A stretch of DNA of 64,000 bases from Halostreptopolyspora alba (lineage in GTDB: Bacteria; Actinomycetota; Actinomycetes; Streptosporangiales; Streptosporangiaceae): contig RJMB01000001.1 of NCBI GenBank assembly GCA_003725585.1, positions 310,001 through 374,000 of the forward strand, written 5' to 3'. This document shows, piece after piece, positions 34,150 to 43,359 of the stretch (the stretch's first letter is position 1; each line of letters opens with the position of its first letter). Both the position numbers and the translations under genes were made by a program. A model generated the notes under the pieces. It did no database searches, was not told where the DNA came from, and saw only the letters and a program-made list of their open reading frames with translations.

Positions 34150-34247
34150 GGACCCGCGCCGCCTGCCGCCCCCATACTGACTGCCGTGATCATCCCAGCT
34201 GAGCACGCAACATTTGGCGGCGCGCCCGTCCGCCGAGGCGGACGCCC

Positions 34248-35588
34248 ATGAGCGGCGCCGCCGCGCGCCTGAAGGAGGCCGCGCACGCTGCCGTCGAACG
34301 CCGCGCCGACGAAATCGCCGCCCTCAGCGACGAGCTGATGCGCCGCCCCGAGCCGGGCTACGCCGAACACGCCACCGCGGAGCGTTTCGCCACCTGGCTG
34401 GCGGAGGAGGGCCTGCGGCCGCGCACCGGGCTCGCCCGCACCGGGGTCAGGGCCGTACTGCCCGGCGGCGGCGCGGGCCCGTGTGTGGCCCTCGTCGGCG
34501 AACTCGACGCGCTCACCCTCCCCGAGCACCCGCTGGCCGACCCCGCCACCGGCGCGGCGCACGCCTGCGGCCACCACGCCCAGATCGCGGCCGTCGCCGG
34601 GGCCGCGGTCGGACTGGGCGAAGTCATGGCCGAACTCGACGGCTCCGTCGTGCTGATCGCCACCCCCGCTGAAGAACTGGGCGGCGTCGACGGGATCATC
34701 GACGCCGCCGACACACCCGCCGACGACTCCGATCGCGTCGAGTTCCCCGTCGGCAAGGCCGAACTGCTGCGCCTGGGCGCCTTCGACGACGTCGACATGG
34801 CCCTGCTCGCCCACACCGGGCGCGGCGGCGGCCCGCGCTTCTCCGTCGGCGACACCCTCAACGGTTCCTGTGTCGTCCGCTCCCGCTTCACCGGCCGCTC
34901 CGCCCACGCCGGCTCCAGCCCGTGGCTGGGCGTCAACGCCCTCAAGGCCGCCACCGTGGCCGCCCACGCACTCGACGCCCAGCGCGAGACGTTCCCCGAC
35001 GGCGACGACGCGCGGCTGAACTACCACATCACCGGCGACGCGGGCGCACTGGGCTCGGTGCCCTCCTCGGCCGTGCTGCGCACCATGGTCCGTGCCCGCA
35101 GCGCCGAGGCGCTGGAGCGCGCCGCCGAGGCGGTCGCCCGCGCGGCACGCGCCGGGGCACTCGCCCTGGGCGCGCGGGTGGAGACCGACACGCTGCTGGC
35201 CTACCTGCCGCTGAACTCGGCGCCGGAACTGGACGACGTCGTGGAACGCAACGCCCACCCCCTCATGGGCGCGGCGGCGACCGCGCGCGGCCGCCACCTG
35301 GGCGCCTGCACCGATATGGGCGACCTCGCCCACGTCATGCCCGTGTCCCACCCCTACAGCGGCGGAGCCGAGGGCGACCACCACAGCACCGACTACCGGG
35401 TCCTCGACCACCGCGCCGCCGCCGTCGAGCCCGCGCTCTACCTCGCCGGCGCCGTCGTGGACCTGCTCGGCGACGGCGCCGGCGAGGCCCACCGGGTGCT
35501 GCGCGCGTCGCCGCCGCCCCTGTCCGTACCTCAGTACCTGGCCCTGCGCCGGGGCATGAACCGCCACGAGACCCAGGAGGAAGCGTGA
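34248..35588 (+). CDS. M20 amidohydrolase (peptidase M20D type)
   Basis: 446 residues. Metal-site motifs: LVGELDAL, AHACGHHAQIAAV (Cys/His), ATPAEELGG (Glu), dimer-domain GRSAHAG, and a late GGAEGDHHSTDY with His. This is the indole-acetyl-amino-acid/p-aminobenzoyl-glutamate hydrolase branch, acting on N-acyl amino acids. ATG 34248 follows GAGGCGG. The stop overlaps the GTG start of the SDR gene, so the two are coupled. Confidence 0.88.
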   Translation: MSGAAARLKEAAHAAVERRADEIAALSDELMRRPEPGYAEHATAERFATWLAEEGLRPRTGLARTGVRAVLPGGGAGPCVALVGELDALTLPEHPLADPATGAAHACGHHAQIAAVAGAAVGLGEVMAELDGSVVLIATPAEELGGVDGIIDAADTPADDSDRVEFPVGKAELLRLGAFDDVDMALLAHTGRGGGPRFSVGDTLNGSCVVRSRFTGRSAHAGSSPWLGVNALKAATVAAHALDAQRETFPDGDDARLNYHITGDAGALGSVPSSAVLRTMVRARSAEALERAAEAVARAARAGALALGARVETDTLLAYLPLNSAPELDDVVERNAHPLMGAAATARGRHLGACTDMGDLAHVMPVSHPYSGGAEGDHHSTDYRVLDHRAAAVEPALYLAGAVVDLLGDGAGEAHRVLRASPPPLSVPQYLALRRGMNRHETQEEA

Positions 35589-36343
35589 GTCGCACAGTGC
35601 TGGTCACCGGGGCGTCGGGCGGTATCGGAAAGGCGATCGCCCGCCGGTTCCTCGCCGAGGGCGCGAGCGTCGTGCTCAGCGACCGCGACGAGGCGCGATG
35701 CGCCCGGACGGCCGAGGAGCTCGCGGCTCCCGAGCGCGTCAGCGCCGTCGCGGCCGACGTCGCCGACCCCGAGTCGGCCCGCTCCTGCGTGCGCACGGCT
35801 TGGGAACACGCCGACGGGCTGGATGTACTGGTCAACGCGGCGGGTGTGTATCCCAGCCGGCCGCTGCTGGAGATGACCGACGCCCAGTGGCGGGCCGTGC
35901 TCGCGACCAACCTCGACGGCCCCTTCGCGCTGTCCACCGAGTTCGCCCGCGCGCTGGTCGATCGGGGCCGGTCGGGCGACATCGTCAACATCACCTCCGG
36001 CGCCGGAGACCGGGCGCGGCGGGGAGCGGCGCACTACTGCACCTCCAAGGCCGGGCTGACGATGCTCACCAGGGCGCTGGCACTGGAGTTCGCCGAGCAC
36101 CGCATCCGCGCCAACGCCGTCTCCCCGGGATTCGTCGAGGTCGACAGCGACGTCAACCCGCTCAGTGCCGAGTACGTGAGGGCCGTGGAGGCCGGGCGGC
36201 CCTGGCCGCGGCCCGGTGCGCCCGATGACGTCGCCTCGGCCGTGGCCTATCTGTGCTCCGAGGACGCCGAGTGGATCACTGGCACGACCATCGCCGTCGA
36301 CGGGGGAGTGGGGGCCGGCAACGCCGCGCTCCCGCTGGCCTGA
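35585..36343 (+). CDS. Short-chain dehydrogenase/reductase
   Basis: 252 residues of a classical SDR: cofactor motif TGASGGIG (8-15), NAAG near residue 86, catalytic Ser in ITSGAG, and YCTSK (Tyr and Lys). The NADH/NADPH loop SDRDEARC has Asp after beta-2, suggesting NAD(H). GTG 35585 overlaps the previous stop. A 3-oxoacyl- or sugar-alcohol-type oxidoreductase is possible; in this operon it may act on the acyl part released by the M20 hydrolase. Confidence 0.88.
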   Translation: MSRTVLVTGASGGIGKAIARRFLAEGASVVLSDRDEARCARTAEELAAPERVSAVAADVADPESARSCVRTAWEHADGLDVLVNAAGVYPSRPLLEMTDAQWRAVLATNLDGPFALSTEFARALVDRGRSGDIVNITSGAGDRARRGAAHYCTSKAGLTMLTRALALEFAEHRIRANAVSPGFVEVDSDVNPLSAEYVRAVEAGRPWPRPGAPDDVASAVAYLCSEDAEWITGTTIAVDGGVGAGNAALPLA

Positions 36344-36357
36344 AGGGAGCCGCCGCG

Positions 36358-37215
36358 ATGCCGAACGGATACGTCTGCCTCACCTTCGACTTCGACGCGC
36401 TGTCGGTGTGGGTCGACCGCGGGCAGCTGTCGGCGACACCGCGCTCGCGTGGGGAGTTCGGCGCGGTGGCCGCGCCCCGGCTGCTGGACCTGCTGGCGCG
36501 GCGCGGCCTGCCCGCGACCTGGTTCGTGCCCGGCCACACCGCCCGCACCTACCCCGAGCTGTGCCGCAGGATCCGCGACCACGGCCACGAGATCGCCCTG
36601 CATGGCTACGCCCACGAGAACGTCGCCGCCCTGGACGAGGACGCCGAGTCGACGGTCCTGGACCGCTCGGTCGAGGCTCTGCGAGAAGCGGCGGGCGTCG
36701 AGCCCCTGGGGTTCCGCGCACCGGCCTGGGACCTGTCGGAGAACACGGTGGCGCTGCTCAACGAGCGCGGGCTGCGCTACGACAGCAGTTTGATGGGCCA
36801 CGACTACAGCCCCTACCGGTGCCGCACCGGCGACCGGGTGGACGCCGAGAGCGCCAGGTGGGGCGAGGAGACCCCCCTGGTGGAGGTGCCGGTCAGCTGG
36901 ACCCTCGACGATCTGCCGCACCTGGAGTTCCTCAGTTCCCCCGCGCGCACCCTGCCCGGGCTGGGCGACGCCGAGCGGATGTTCGCCGACTGGGAGTTGG
37001 ATCTGCGCTACATGCTGCGCGAAACCGAGCAGGGCGTGCTCACGGTGACCTTCCACCCCCAGGTGATCGGCCGTGGTCACCGGTTGCTGCGACTGGAGGA
37101 GTGGCTGGACCGCATCACGGCCTACGGGGTCGAGTTCGCCACCGTCGGCGCCGTGGCCGACCTCGCGGCCGGCGGCGCGCAGCTGGGCCGGCCCAAGGCG
37201 GCGCCGGCGGAGTGA
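36358..37215 (+). CDS. Polysaccharide deacetylase-like hydrolase (CE4/PuuE type)
   Basis: 285 residues with a NodB-like barrel and no signal peptide. Motif 1 is TFDFDALS (general base and metal Asp), motif 2 HGYAHEN (two metal His), motif 3 FRAPAWDLS, and a late FHPQVIGRG His. The cytoplasmic, peptidoglycan-independent form is close to allantoinase-like PuuE and to deacetylases/deformylases of small amides. It follows the SDR by 14 bp with AAGGGAG before ATG 36358, and closes the operon. Confidence 0.85.
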   Translation: MPNGYVCLTFDFDALSVWVDRGQLSATPRSRGEFGAVAAPRLLDLLARRGLPATWFVPGHTARTYPELCRRIRDHGHEIALHGYAHENVAALDEDAESTVLDRSVEALREAAGVEPLGFRAPAWDLSENTVALLNERGLRYDSSLMGHDYSPYRCRTGDRVDAESARWGEETPLVEVPVSWTLDDLPHLEFLSSPARTLPGLGDAERMFADWELDLRYMLRETEQGVLTVTFHPQVIGRGHRLLRLEEWLDRITAYGVEFATVGAVADLAAGGAQLGRPKAAPAE

Positions 37216-37326
37216 GACCGGCGCCGGGCCGCGCGGCCCGGCCCGGCGCCCACCACGGCCGGTTCCGGCGCACCAGCGAAGCCGGGTAGCGCCGGTGCGG
37301 CGTCGGCGCCGAAACCGGTCCGAAGC

Positions 37327-37512
37327 CGCATCCGCGCGGCGGGCGTGGGCAAGGGGAGCGTCTACCTGTACTGGTCCACCAAGGAGGATCTGCCGGTGGG
37401 CCTGTTCGGCCGCGACCTCCTCGCCCGCCTGGAGGAGGTCCGAGCGGTCCTGGCGGGAGAGGCCGGGCCTCGTGCGGCCCAGCCGCCTGACGCCGCTGGT
37501 CCCCCGCACTGA
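37327..37512 (+). pseudogene. TetR-family fragment
   Basis: About 60 codons open to TGA at 37510-37512 read as the second half of a TetR DNA-binding domain: AAGVGKGSVYLYWSTKEDL, then GLFGRDLLARLEEVRAVL. Neither the first HTH helix nor a full ligand domain is present, so this is a remnant at the left edge of the accessory region. Confidence 0.6.
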
Positions 37513-37864
37513 CCCGGCGCCCCCAGGTGGGGGGCGAGGACGCGCCGAGGTTGATCGCCCACCATGCCTCCAGCCGGGATACGTTCTCGCGCGCCTGCGG
37601 GAACTCACGGTCTCCTCTGCCGGAGGATGAGAAGCCACCCCTGCGGTCACGCCCTTGAACAGGGGGGATGCGGGAGTTCGCCGCGTCCCATACCGCCGCC
37701 CTCACCTTCGACGGACGACTCACCCACCACGCCCATAACCAGGAGGAATAGTTACACCGTTAACTTGACAGGCCCAAGGCGACCTCGGGGACTGATAGAT
37801 GCGTCACTCACGCCCTGAAGCGCATTGTGTGGTTGCGTACCGGATTGCGCGGGCGAGGTCTCAG
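37513..37864. other. Intergenic region at the left border of the defence island
   Basis: About 350 bp, less GC-rich at its right end (around 37740-37800). A 27-codon frame at 37668-37751 follows a G-rich stretch but has no recognisable features. No tRNA or clear attachment repeat is seen. Confidence 0.4.
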
Positions 37865-38284
37865 TTACGCCGAGCTTGCCCCGTGGCGTTCTTGGAGTAG
37901 GTTGACCTGTCTGATCCAGAAGGCGACTTGCTCGTCTTTGGAGGCGTTCGTTGGCAGGAGATGTAGGTCTTTCGCGAACTGGTAGAACCCCGGGCCGGCG
38001 TCGTTGTTGGTCAGATAGTTCACCAGCGCCGAAAGCATGACCGGCGGCTCGCGCGGGTCGAGTTCGCGGTCGCGCACGACGATCGCTCCCAGCAGGTTTC
38101 CCATCGCGGCCCGCTCGTCGGCGCGCTCGAAGTCGAAGGCCCGATAGCCGGTGCGCCGGACCAGGGTGGCGTTGAGTTCGGTGTAGGTGGTGGGTCTGCC
38201 GAGACGTGCCCGCTCGATGAGGAACTCCCGTCCCACGTCGATCAGGACGTCCCACTCGTCTTCGGTACGGCCGTATCCCTGCAT
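37865..38284 (-). CDS. Protein of unknown function (139 aa)
   Basis: 139 residues with strong coding features: GGAGGAGA before ATG 38284 and a well-mixed globular composition. It reads as mostly helical (EDEWDVLIDVGREFLIERARLG; PVMLSALVNYLTNN) with no membrane segment or metal motif. I do not recognise the family. It stands at the edge of the defence island beside a decayed transposase, so an accessory role is possible. Confidence 0.65.
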   Translation of the reverse strand: MQGYGRTEDEWDVLIDVGREFLIERARLGRPTTYTELNATLVRRTGYRAFDFERADERAAMGNLLGAIVVRDRELDPREPPVMLSALVNYLTNNDAGPGFYQFAKDLHLLPTNASKDEQVAFWIRQVNLLQERHGASSA

Positions 38285-38603
38285 CCCGTCTCCTCCCGCG
38301 CCCGTAGCGATTCGTGAGCGTGAACGTACAGCGCGGCCCGCTTCGCTACAAGGTCTGGCAAGCGCGATGCCGCGACCCCCCGTGGCAGTGTTGCGGCCCA
38401 GACCGTGGCAGGGCTCCCCGGTTCCGATCCAGTCCGTGGAGCAAGCGACCGGGATTGCCTGCTGTCGCCCGCCGTATCTCTCGGAGGGATCCTTGGGAGC
38501 GGCGGCGCAACCGTGAGCGCTGCGAATGGAGTCAGGTGAAGGCCCCGGCAGGCGGAGGCTCGATGCCTTTACGAGGGCTGCTCATGGAACATCGACGAGG
38601 GTT

Positions 38604-39341
38604 GTGACACCGCTGCGGAGCGTTGAGCGTGCTGCTGCTGTTGTGCCCCCGTTGACATGGCCGCAGACGGCCGAGGCGCGGCGGATGCGCGCCGCCGAGC
38701 TGCTGGAGCAGGGCCAGTCCCAGGTCGAGGTAGCGCGGATGGGGGAGCCTCGCCCGAGAGCGTGCGGCGTGGAAGCGCCGCATCGAGAGGGCGGCACTGC
38801 CGCGCTGCGGCGGTGTGTGGCCAGCGGGCGCCCGCCCAAGCTCGCCGAGTCCCAAGTGGAGCGGGTGCGTGCTGGACTAGAGGCCGGCGCCCGTGCCCAC
38901 GGATTCGACTCCGAGTTGTGGACCCTGGAGCGGGTGGGCCGCGTGGTGGAGTGGACTACCGGCGTGGCGCTGGCGTGAGCCTCGGTGCGGCGGTTGTTGA
39001 CGGTGCGGCTGGATTACAGCCTGCAACGGCCCGAGCGGCCGCCGCACTGATCTGGGATGGACTCGGCGCGCACTGGAGCGGGCCGTGCGCGACTGGGTCG
39101 CCGGGCGGACTGGCTCACTGCGGAACGCCTACCCGCCTACGCTCCCGAGCTCACCCCGGTCGGGATGCTGTGGGCTGGCCTCAAGACACGCGAACTGGCC
39201 AACTTCGCCGGTGACCACCTCGTCGAGGTCACTGATGCTACCGAGGCCGGCATCACCCGCATCTGCGACGACGAGCACCTCCCCTGGTCCTTCCTCGCCC
39301 GCACCGGGTCGGAAATCCACCATGAAACCCCACCCAACTGA
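38604..39341 (+). pseudogene. Degenerate IS630-family transposase
   Basis: The N-terminal winged-helix half of an IS630 transposase is visible in one frame to TGA near 38978 (RRMRAAELLEQGQSQVEVARM, then GARAHGFDSELWTLERVGRVVEWTTGV). Traces of the next part (LDYSLQRPERP; IWDGLGAHWSG) lie just beyond, and the C-terminal part continues in another frame (LPAYAPELTPVGMLWAGLKTRELANF) to 39341. The central DDE region is mostly deleted, so it is inactive. Terminal inverted repeats were not identified. Confidence 0.75.
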
Positions 39342-39375
39342 TGGAAATATCAGTAATCCTATTTTCAGCCGAGAA

Positions 39376-41244
39376 TCAGTAGTCAACATCTGCACGATGT
39401 TGGTGGACGATCCTGCAAGACACGCCATGAGATTCCAGGACGGCGCGGGCCCGACCGATGCGGTCCGCGTCTAAGGCGAAGGCCAATAGCTGACGAGCGC
39501 GCGTCGCGGCGACATAGAGTACATTGCGTGCTTCGGTCGCCTCCTCGGTGAGCGGTCTTTGAGAAAGCCAAGACTCGACCGCTCGCGTGATCGGATCCGG
39601 GGTGGATACTTCGGCGGGAGGGACGATGACCAGAACCGCATCCCATTCCTCTCCCTTGACCTGATGAATCGTGCTCAGGTGGGCTACTTCTGCCGATGCT
39701 GTGATCGTCGGATCACTGAGTCCACCGATCACGTAGGCGTGCTTACGCCTGTCCTTCGATTGGATCCGCCAGCCCAACTTTCCTTGGGGCCGATCGAGTG
39801 CGGAGCCAGGCTGGTGCTTGCGGAGTATGCGCTTGGCCTCTGTGTTCCACTTCTCAGCGGACTCGTTGAGGGACGGCAGTTCATCGATGACCCGTGCCTC
39901 GGCCCGCAGCAGGCCGTCCTTGGTCAGTCCGAACCGCTCCAGCCGCTGCTCGACGGTGACGCCCGGCTCACCGCACCATAGGTTTAGTAGGTTCTCCCAT
40001 ACGATCCGGTGCGCCCGTTCCAGCCGCTTGCGCGGGGCTCCGGGAGCACGCAGCACCCCAACCGCCCACACCATCCGCCCGAGCAGGGTCCTCGGTGGTC
40101 GTGAGCTTCCGGTCAGCTCCGCAGGCAGGGCCGATCCGATGTTGGAGGCGACGATGCGCTGCGCTTGCGGTATTCCGAGTCGCTGCGCCTCGGCTGCGAA
40201 GCTTCGCACATGCCCGGCCTCTTCGCGATTCTCCATAGGAACGAGCATGATCGGCGCATCTTCCCCATGGTGCTCTCCGGCTGCGACGTCGGCGGGATGT
40301 CCGCTCGTTCGTAGTGTCGCGGCGGCGTCGCAGATGTTCTGTGTACTGCGCCAGTTGTGCCGCAACCGCATCGTTTCCGCTGTGACTGGGACCACCGGCT
40401 GCCCGCGTGAGCCACTCGGATCGCGGAATCCGTAGATCGCCTGATCGGGGTCCCCCACGAGCAGGACGGGCAGTCCGTGCTCGTTCAGTCGCTGGAGGAT
40501 TCTGCGGTCCTCATCGGAGCAGTCTTGGGCCTCATCGACGATGAGTTCTGAGAATCGGGCGACGAGTATGTCCAGGATCAGCCGCGCTCGCTTCTGATCG
40601 CTGAGCAGCTTCAATGCGATGTCGCGAAGCAGCTCCCCGGTGAAGAAGCCCTCACGGAAGAGCTTCCGGTGTGTTCGCTGGGCCCACCGTGCGTCTCTGT
40701 TCGGGTCCCCGGTGCCCGCATTGCTTTTACCGTTCCTGAGCTTCGCTGGTCCGAGGCGGAGACCGTCCTTCTTGGTGAAGACGAAGTCGTCCAGCGACAA
40801 CCCGCGCTGACGCGCCTTGGGGTGGTCGTGCCAGCTGTCGAGCCGCCGCCAGGACCGGTTTCCCCATTCCGAAGCGGCCAGGTACGGCCGGACGAGGTGC
40901 AACCAGATGAAGGAATCGAGGGTGCCGATGAAGTGCGGCGAGCTGACAAGCTCGGGGCTGCCCGCGTCGTCGCAGCGTCGCCGCAGCTCCCGTCCCGCCA
41001 TCCTGGTGAAGGACACGATCGCCCGGCCCTGTCTCGGCGTGGCAAGAGGCCGCTCCAGATGGCGGTCCACGACCACGCGTGTCTTTCCCGCGCCGGGGCA
41101 GGCCTCCACCCAGAGGAATTGACCCCCGGTCACCTCGGCTTCGACGATCGCCCGTTGGGCCTCGCGAGCGGAGCCTCTGATCGCGTCCACGCGCTGCCTC
41201 GGTTCCGCAGTGGGAGAAGCGGGGGGAATGGCCTCAGCGCTCAT
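39376..41244 (-). CDS. gajB: UvrD-like helicase, Gabija GajB
   Basis: 622 residues of superfamily 1: Walker A ACPGAGKTRVV near residue 50, motif Ia SFTRMAGREL, DEAQD in LIVDEAQDCSDED near residue 250, motif III LLVGDPDQAIYGFRD, and C-terminal STIHQVKGEEWDAVLV and YVAATRARQLL. Paired with an OLD-family nuclease immediately upstream (11-bp overlap), it matches GajB, which senses DNA ends and activates GajA during phage infection. It is longer than the usual 500-residue GajB, mainly in the middle. ATG 41244 lies inside the end of gajA. Confidence 0.85.
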   Translation of the reverse strand: MSAEAIPPASPTAEPRQRVDAIRGSAREAQRAIVEAEVTGGQFLWVEACPGAGKTRVVVDRHLERPLATPRQGRAIVSFTRMAGRELRRRCDDAGSPELVSSPHFIGTLDSFIWLHLVRPYLAASEWGNRSWRRLDSWHDHPKARQRGLSLDDFVFTKKDGLRLGPAKLRNGKSNAGTGDPNRDARWAQRTHRKLFREGFFTGELLRDIALKLLSDQKRARLILDILVARFSELIVDEAQDCSDEDRRILQRLNEHGLPVLLVGDPDQAIYGFRDPSGSRGQPVVPVTAETMRLRHNWRSTQNICDAAATLRTSGHPADVAAGEHHGEDAPIMLVPMENREEAGHVRSFAAEAQRLGIPQAQRIVASNIGSALPAELTGSSRPPRTLLGRMVWAVGVLRAPGAPRKRLERAHRIVWENLLNLWCGEPGVTVEQRLERFGLTKDGLLRAEARVIDELPSLNESAEKWNTEAKRILRKHQPGSALDRPQGKLGWRIQSKDRRKHAYVIGGLSDPTITASAEVAHLSTIHQVKGEEWDAVLVIVPPAEVSTPDPITRAVESWLSQRPLTEEATEARNVLYVAATRARQLLAFALDADRIGRARAVLESHGVSCRIVHQHRADVDY

Positions 41245-43132
41245 CGTCGACCTCGCGGGTGATGTAGGAAAGGGCGTCGCGGAAATACGTGGGCGCAACC
41301 AGGCGAAAGTCAGCTGTCGGATCTCCCGACAGCGCGAGCAGGTCTTGCGCGAAGTCGCCCTTGCGGAGCCCGCACGAGCCGAACATCTCCGTCAGCTTCT
41401 TCGCCTGACGGTCCTCGGGCTCTGCGAGGATGGCCGCCCAGTGCTCGGCCCACGCGCTTTTTCGCTGATTTCGCCAGGCCTCCTGCATGAGGCCGACGTT
41501 TCCGGGATCAGCGGCCATCAACGCCGGCTCCAGGGTGGTCTCGTTCGAGAACACCTCGGCGACCTCGTGCGCGCCCAACTCGACGATTCTCTCGCGCAGC
41601 TTGTCCGCACGGCTCTCCGGACGCTCCTCGTCGGGCCCGTAGTAGTCGCCGTCGGTGATGACCGCCACTCGCTGGCCGATGCGGTGCCCGCTCACCGGGT
41701 CCGGTTTCAGGAGGATCTCCAGGTACGGCTCGAAGTCCACGCCGTCGATGGGGACGACCGCGGTGCCCTGGAAGCGGGGGTACACCTCCTCGCTGAGCAC
41801 CGACTTCGCGAACGCCGGGGCGAGGAGCGCCTCGGCGACCCCTTCGACGAGCAGGACGCGGGGCCCGAACAGCAGTGTGTTGCGTGTGGCGTTGAGGTAC
41901 TGCCTGACCTTGTTCAGCGTGCGCTCGCCCAGTCCCAGGTTCGCCACGGCGACGGCGTTCGAACGGTAGTCCGGGCGCGCGGCGGTCCGGTTGTCCTCTC
42001 CGCCGGTGTCCGGCGTTTCCTGGGGTTTTTCGCCACCATCCTTCGAGTGCCCGTGGCGGTACCTTTGAAGTGCCACCAGGTTCGCCGGATCGGTGGCGGT
42101 GGCGATGTGCGGAGAGTGCGTGGTCACGACCACCTGGATGCGGCCCAGCCAACCGTCGCCTTCAGCTTTCCGGCTGTTGCTTCTGGCCGCCTCCTTGGTC
42201 AGGTAGTCCATCAGGATCGCCTGTAGCTGCGGGTGCAGGTGGGCTTCGGGTTCCTCCACGAGCAGCAGGGTGAGGTCAGACTCCGCGGCGTGCTCCAACT
42301 GGGTGAGCACCGTGGCTATGTACAGCAGATTGGCGTAGCCCAACCCCGTCTCGGCGAGATCGTGCGGATCCAGTCCGGCCTGGTCCAGACGTAGGCGCAG
42401 CGAGCGGACGACCGAGTTGACCGAAGCCTCGGCGAACCCGATACCTGCCTTCTGCCGACGGGCCCCCGAAGTCAGCGGGTCAAGCTGCCGCTGTACAGCC
42501 GAGACGGCACCGGTCAGCGGGGCGAGCCCTTCGATCTCCCGAAACCGCTCGCCCACCTCCTTGGTGAACGCTTCCCGCTCGGGGGTGTCCCGCAGCAGGC
42601 TCTCCACCACGGCCTTGATTCGGTTTCCTGCACTGGAGGCGAGTTCCCGCTGCGCGTCTCGCAGCGGCGGCAGGTACAGGTGGCGGATGCCTTTGCGGGC
42701 GCGCGGCTCCGGATCGTTGTCGTCGCTGTCGGTCTCGCCCGCCTGCCAGGTCACCTTCCCGCGCTGTGCTCCGGGCTGGGGCGGGGTGTAGGTGAGGCGG
42801 TAGCCGATGGAACAGCCGTCGGCGTTGAGAGCCTGGTTGTACATCGCCAGATCCGCCACGTCAGTGGCCATGTAGCGAGCCGTGACCCGGAGGTCGCTAC
42901 GGCAGTCGGCGCCGTGCCGTTCATCGCGGCAGCCGTCGCGGTGCAGGTCACCGGGAGACAGATAGATCTCGCGCCGCCCATCCAGCGGTGGCGTGAGGTG
43001 CCGGATGGCGCTCAGGACGTTGGACTTGCCGGCGTTGTTCTCGCCCACCAGGACGGTGACGTCCGGTTGGAGGGTGACGGTCGCGGAGTCGAGCGAGCGA
43101 AATCCGTCGAGTTCGAGTTGGTGCAGGTACAT
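41234..43132 (-). CDS. gajA: OLD-family ATPase-nuclease, Gabija GajA
   Basis: 632 residues. N-terminal ABC-type ATPase: Walker A GENNAGKSN (30-38), signature-like region and Walker B LLLVEEPEAHLHPQ near residue 287, then a His-loop TTHSPHIA. The C-terminal TOPRIM nuclease has LLVEGVAEAL (Glu) and ITDGDYYG (Asp pair). This is the class 2 OLD nuclease that nicks DNA in Gabija when nucleotide pools fall. ATG 43132 puts the FRSL strand and the P-loop in their usual places. Upstream sits a divergent nuclease gene with an AT-rich 227-bp intergenic region. Confidence 0.88.
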   Translation of the reverse strand: MYLHQLELDGFRSLDSATVTLQPDVTVLVGENNAGKSNVLSAIRHLTPPLDGRREIYLSPGDLHRDGCRDERHGADCRSDLRVTARYMATDVADLAMYNQALNADGCSIGYRLTYTPPQPGAQRGKVTWQAGETDSDDNDPEPRARKGIRHLYLPPLRDAQRELASSAGNRIKAVVESLLRDTPEREAFTKEVGERFREIEGLAPLTGAVSAVQRQLDPLTSGARRQKAGIGFAEASVNSVVRSLRLRLDQAGLDPHDLAETGLGYANLLYIATVLTQLEHAAESDLTLLLVEEPEAHLHPQLQAILMDYLTKEAARSNSRKAEGDGWLGRIQVVVTTHSPHIATATDPANLVALQRYRHGHSKDGGEKPQETPDTGGEDNRTAARPDYRSNAVAVANLGLGERTLNKVRQYLNATRNTLLFGPRVLLVEGVAEALLAPAFAKSVLSEEVYPRFQGTAVVPIDGVDFEPYLEILLKPDPVSGHRIGQRVAVITDGDYYGPDEERPESRADKLRERIVELGAHEVAEVFSNETTLEPALMAADPGNVGLMQEAWRNQRKSAWAEHWAAILAEPEDRQAKKLTEMFGSCGLRKGDFAQDLLALSGDPTADFRLVAPTYFRDALSYITREVDDER

Positions 43133-43251
43133 GTGCGATGTCCGTTCGCGATGGGAGGGGCCGGAGGACATGGCGCTTGTGCTCGGCCACACGCATGGGT
43201 CGGTCGAAGAAGGGCGTAGCCTGACCAACCCAGTTGCCTATGTAAACACCG

Positions 43252-43282
43252 ACACTAACATGAAAGCTGCGTTAACAGTCAA
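43252..43282 (-). promoter_or_regulatory. Candidate promoter of the Gabija operon
   Basis: Reading leftwards, TTGACT (43282-43277) is followed after 19 bases by TAGTGT (43257-43252). It lies about 120 bp before the gajA start in a notably AT-rich stretch. Spacing is one or two bases longer than ideal. Confidence 0.35.
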
Positions 43283-43359
43283 TCATACGAAAGGGCTGTT
43301 GACTTCCCCCTTGGTCACAACCGATGCGTAAACAGCCGAGCTGCGGGAGAATCGTCCGC

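Noticed and set aside
37668..37751. 27-codon frame after a G-rich stretch
   Set aside because: Too short and featureless to call; mentioned only in the gap description.
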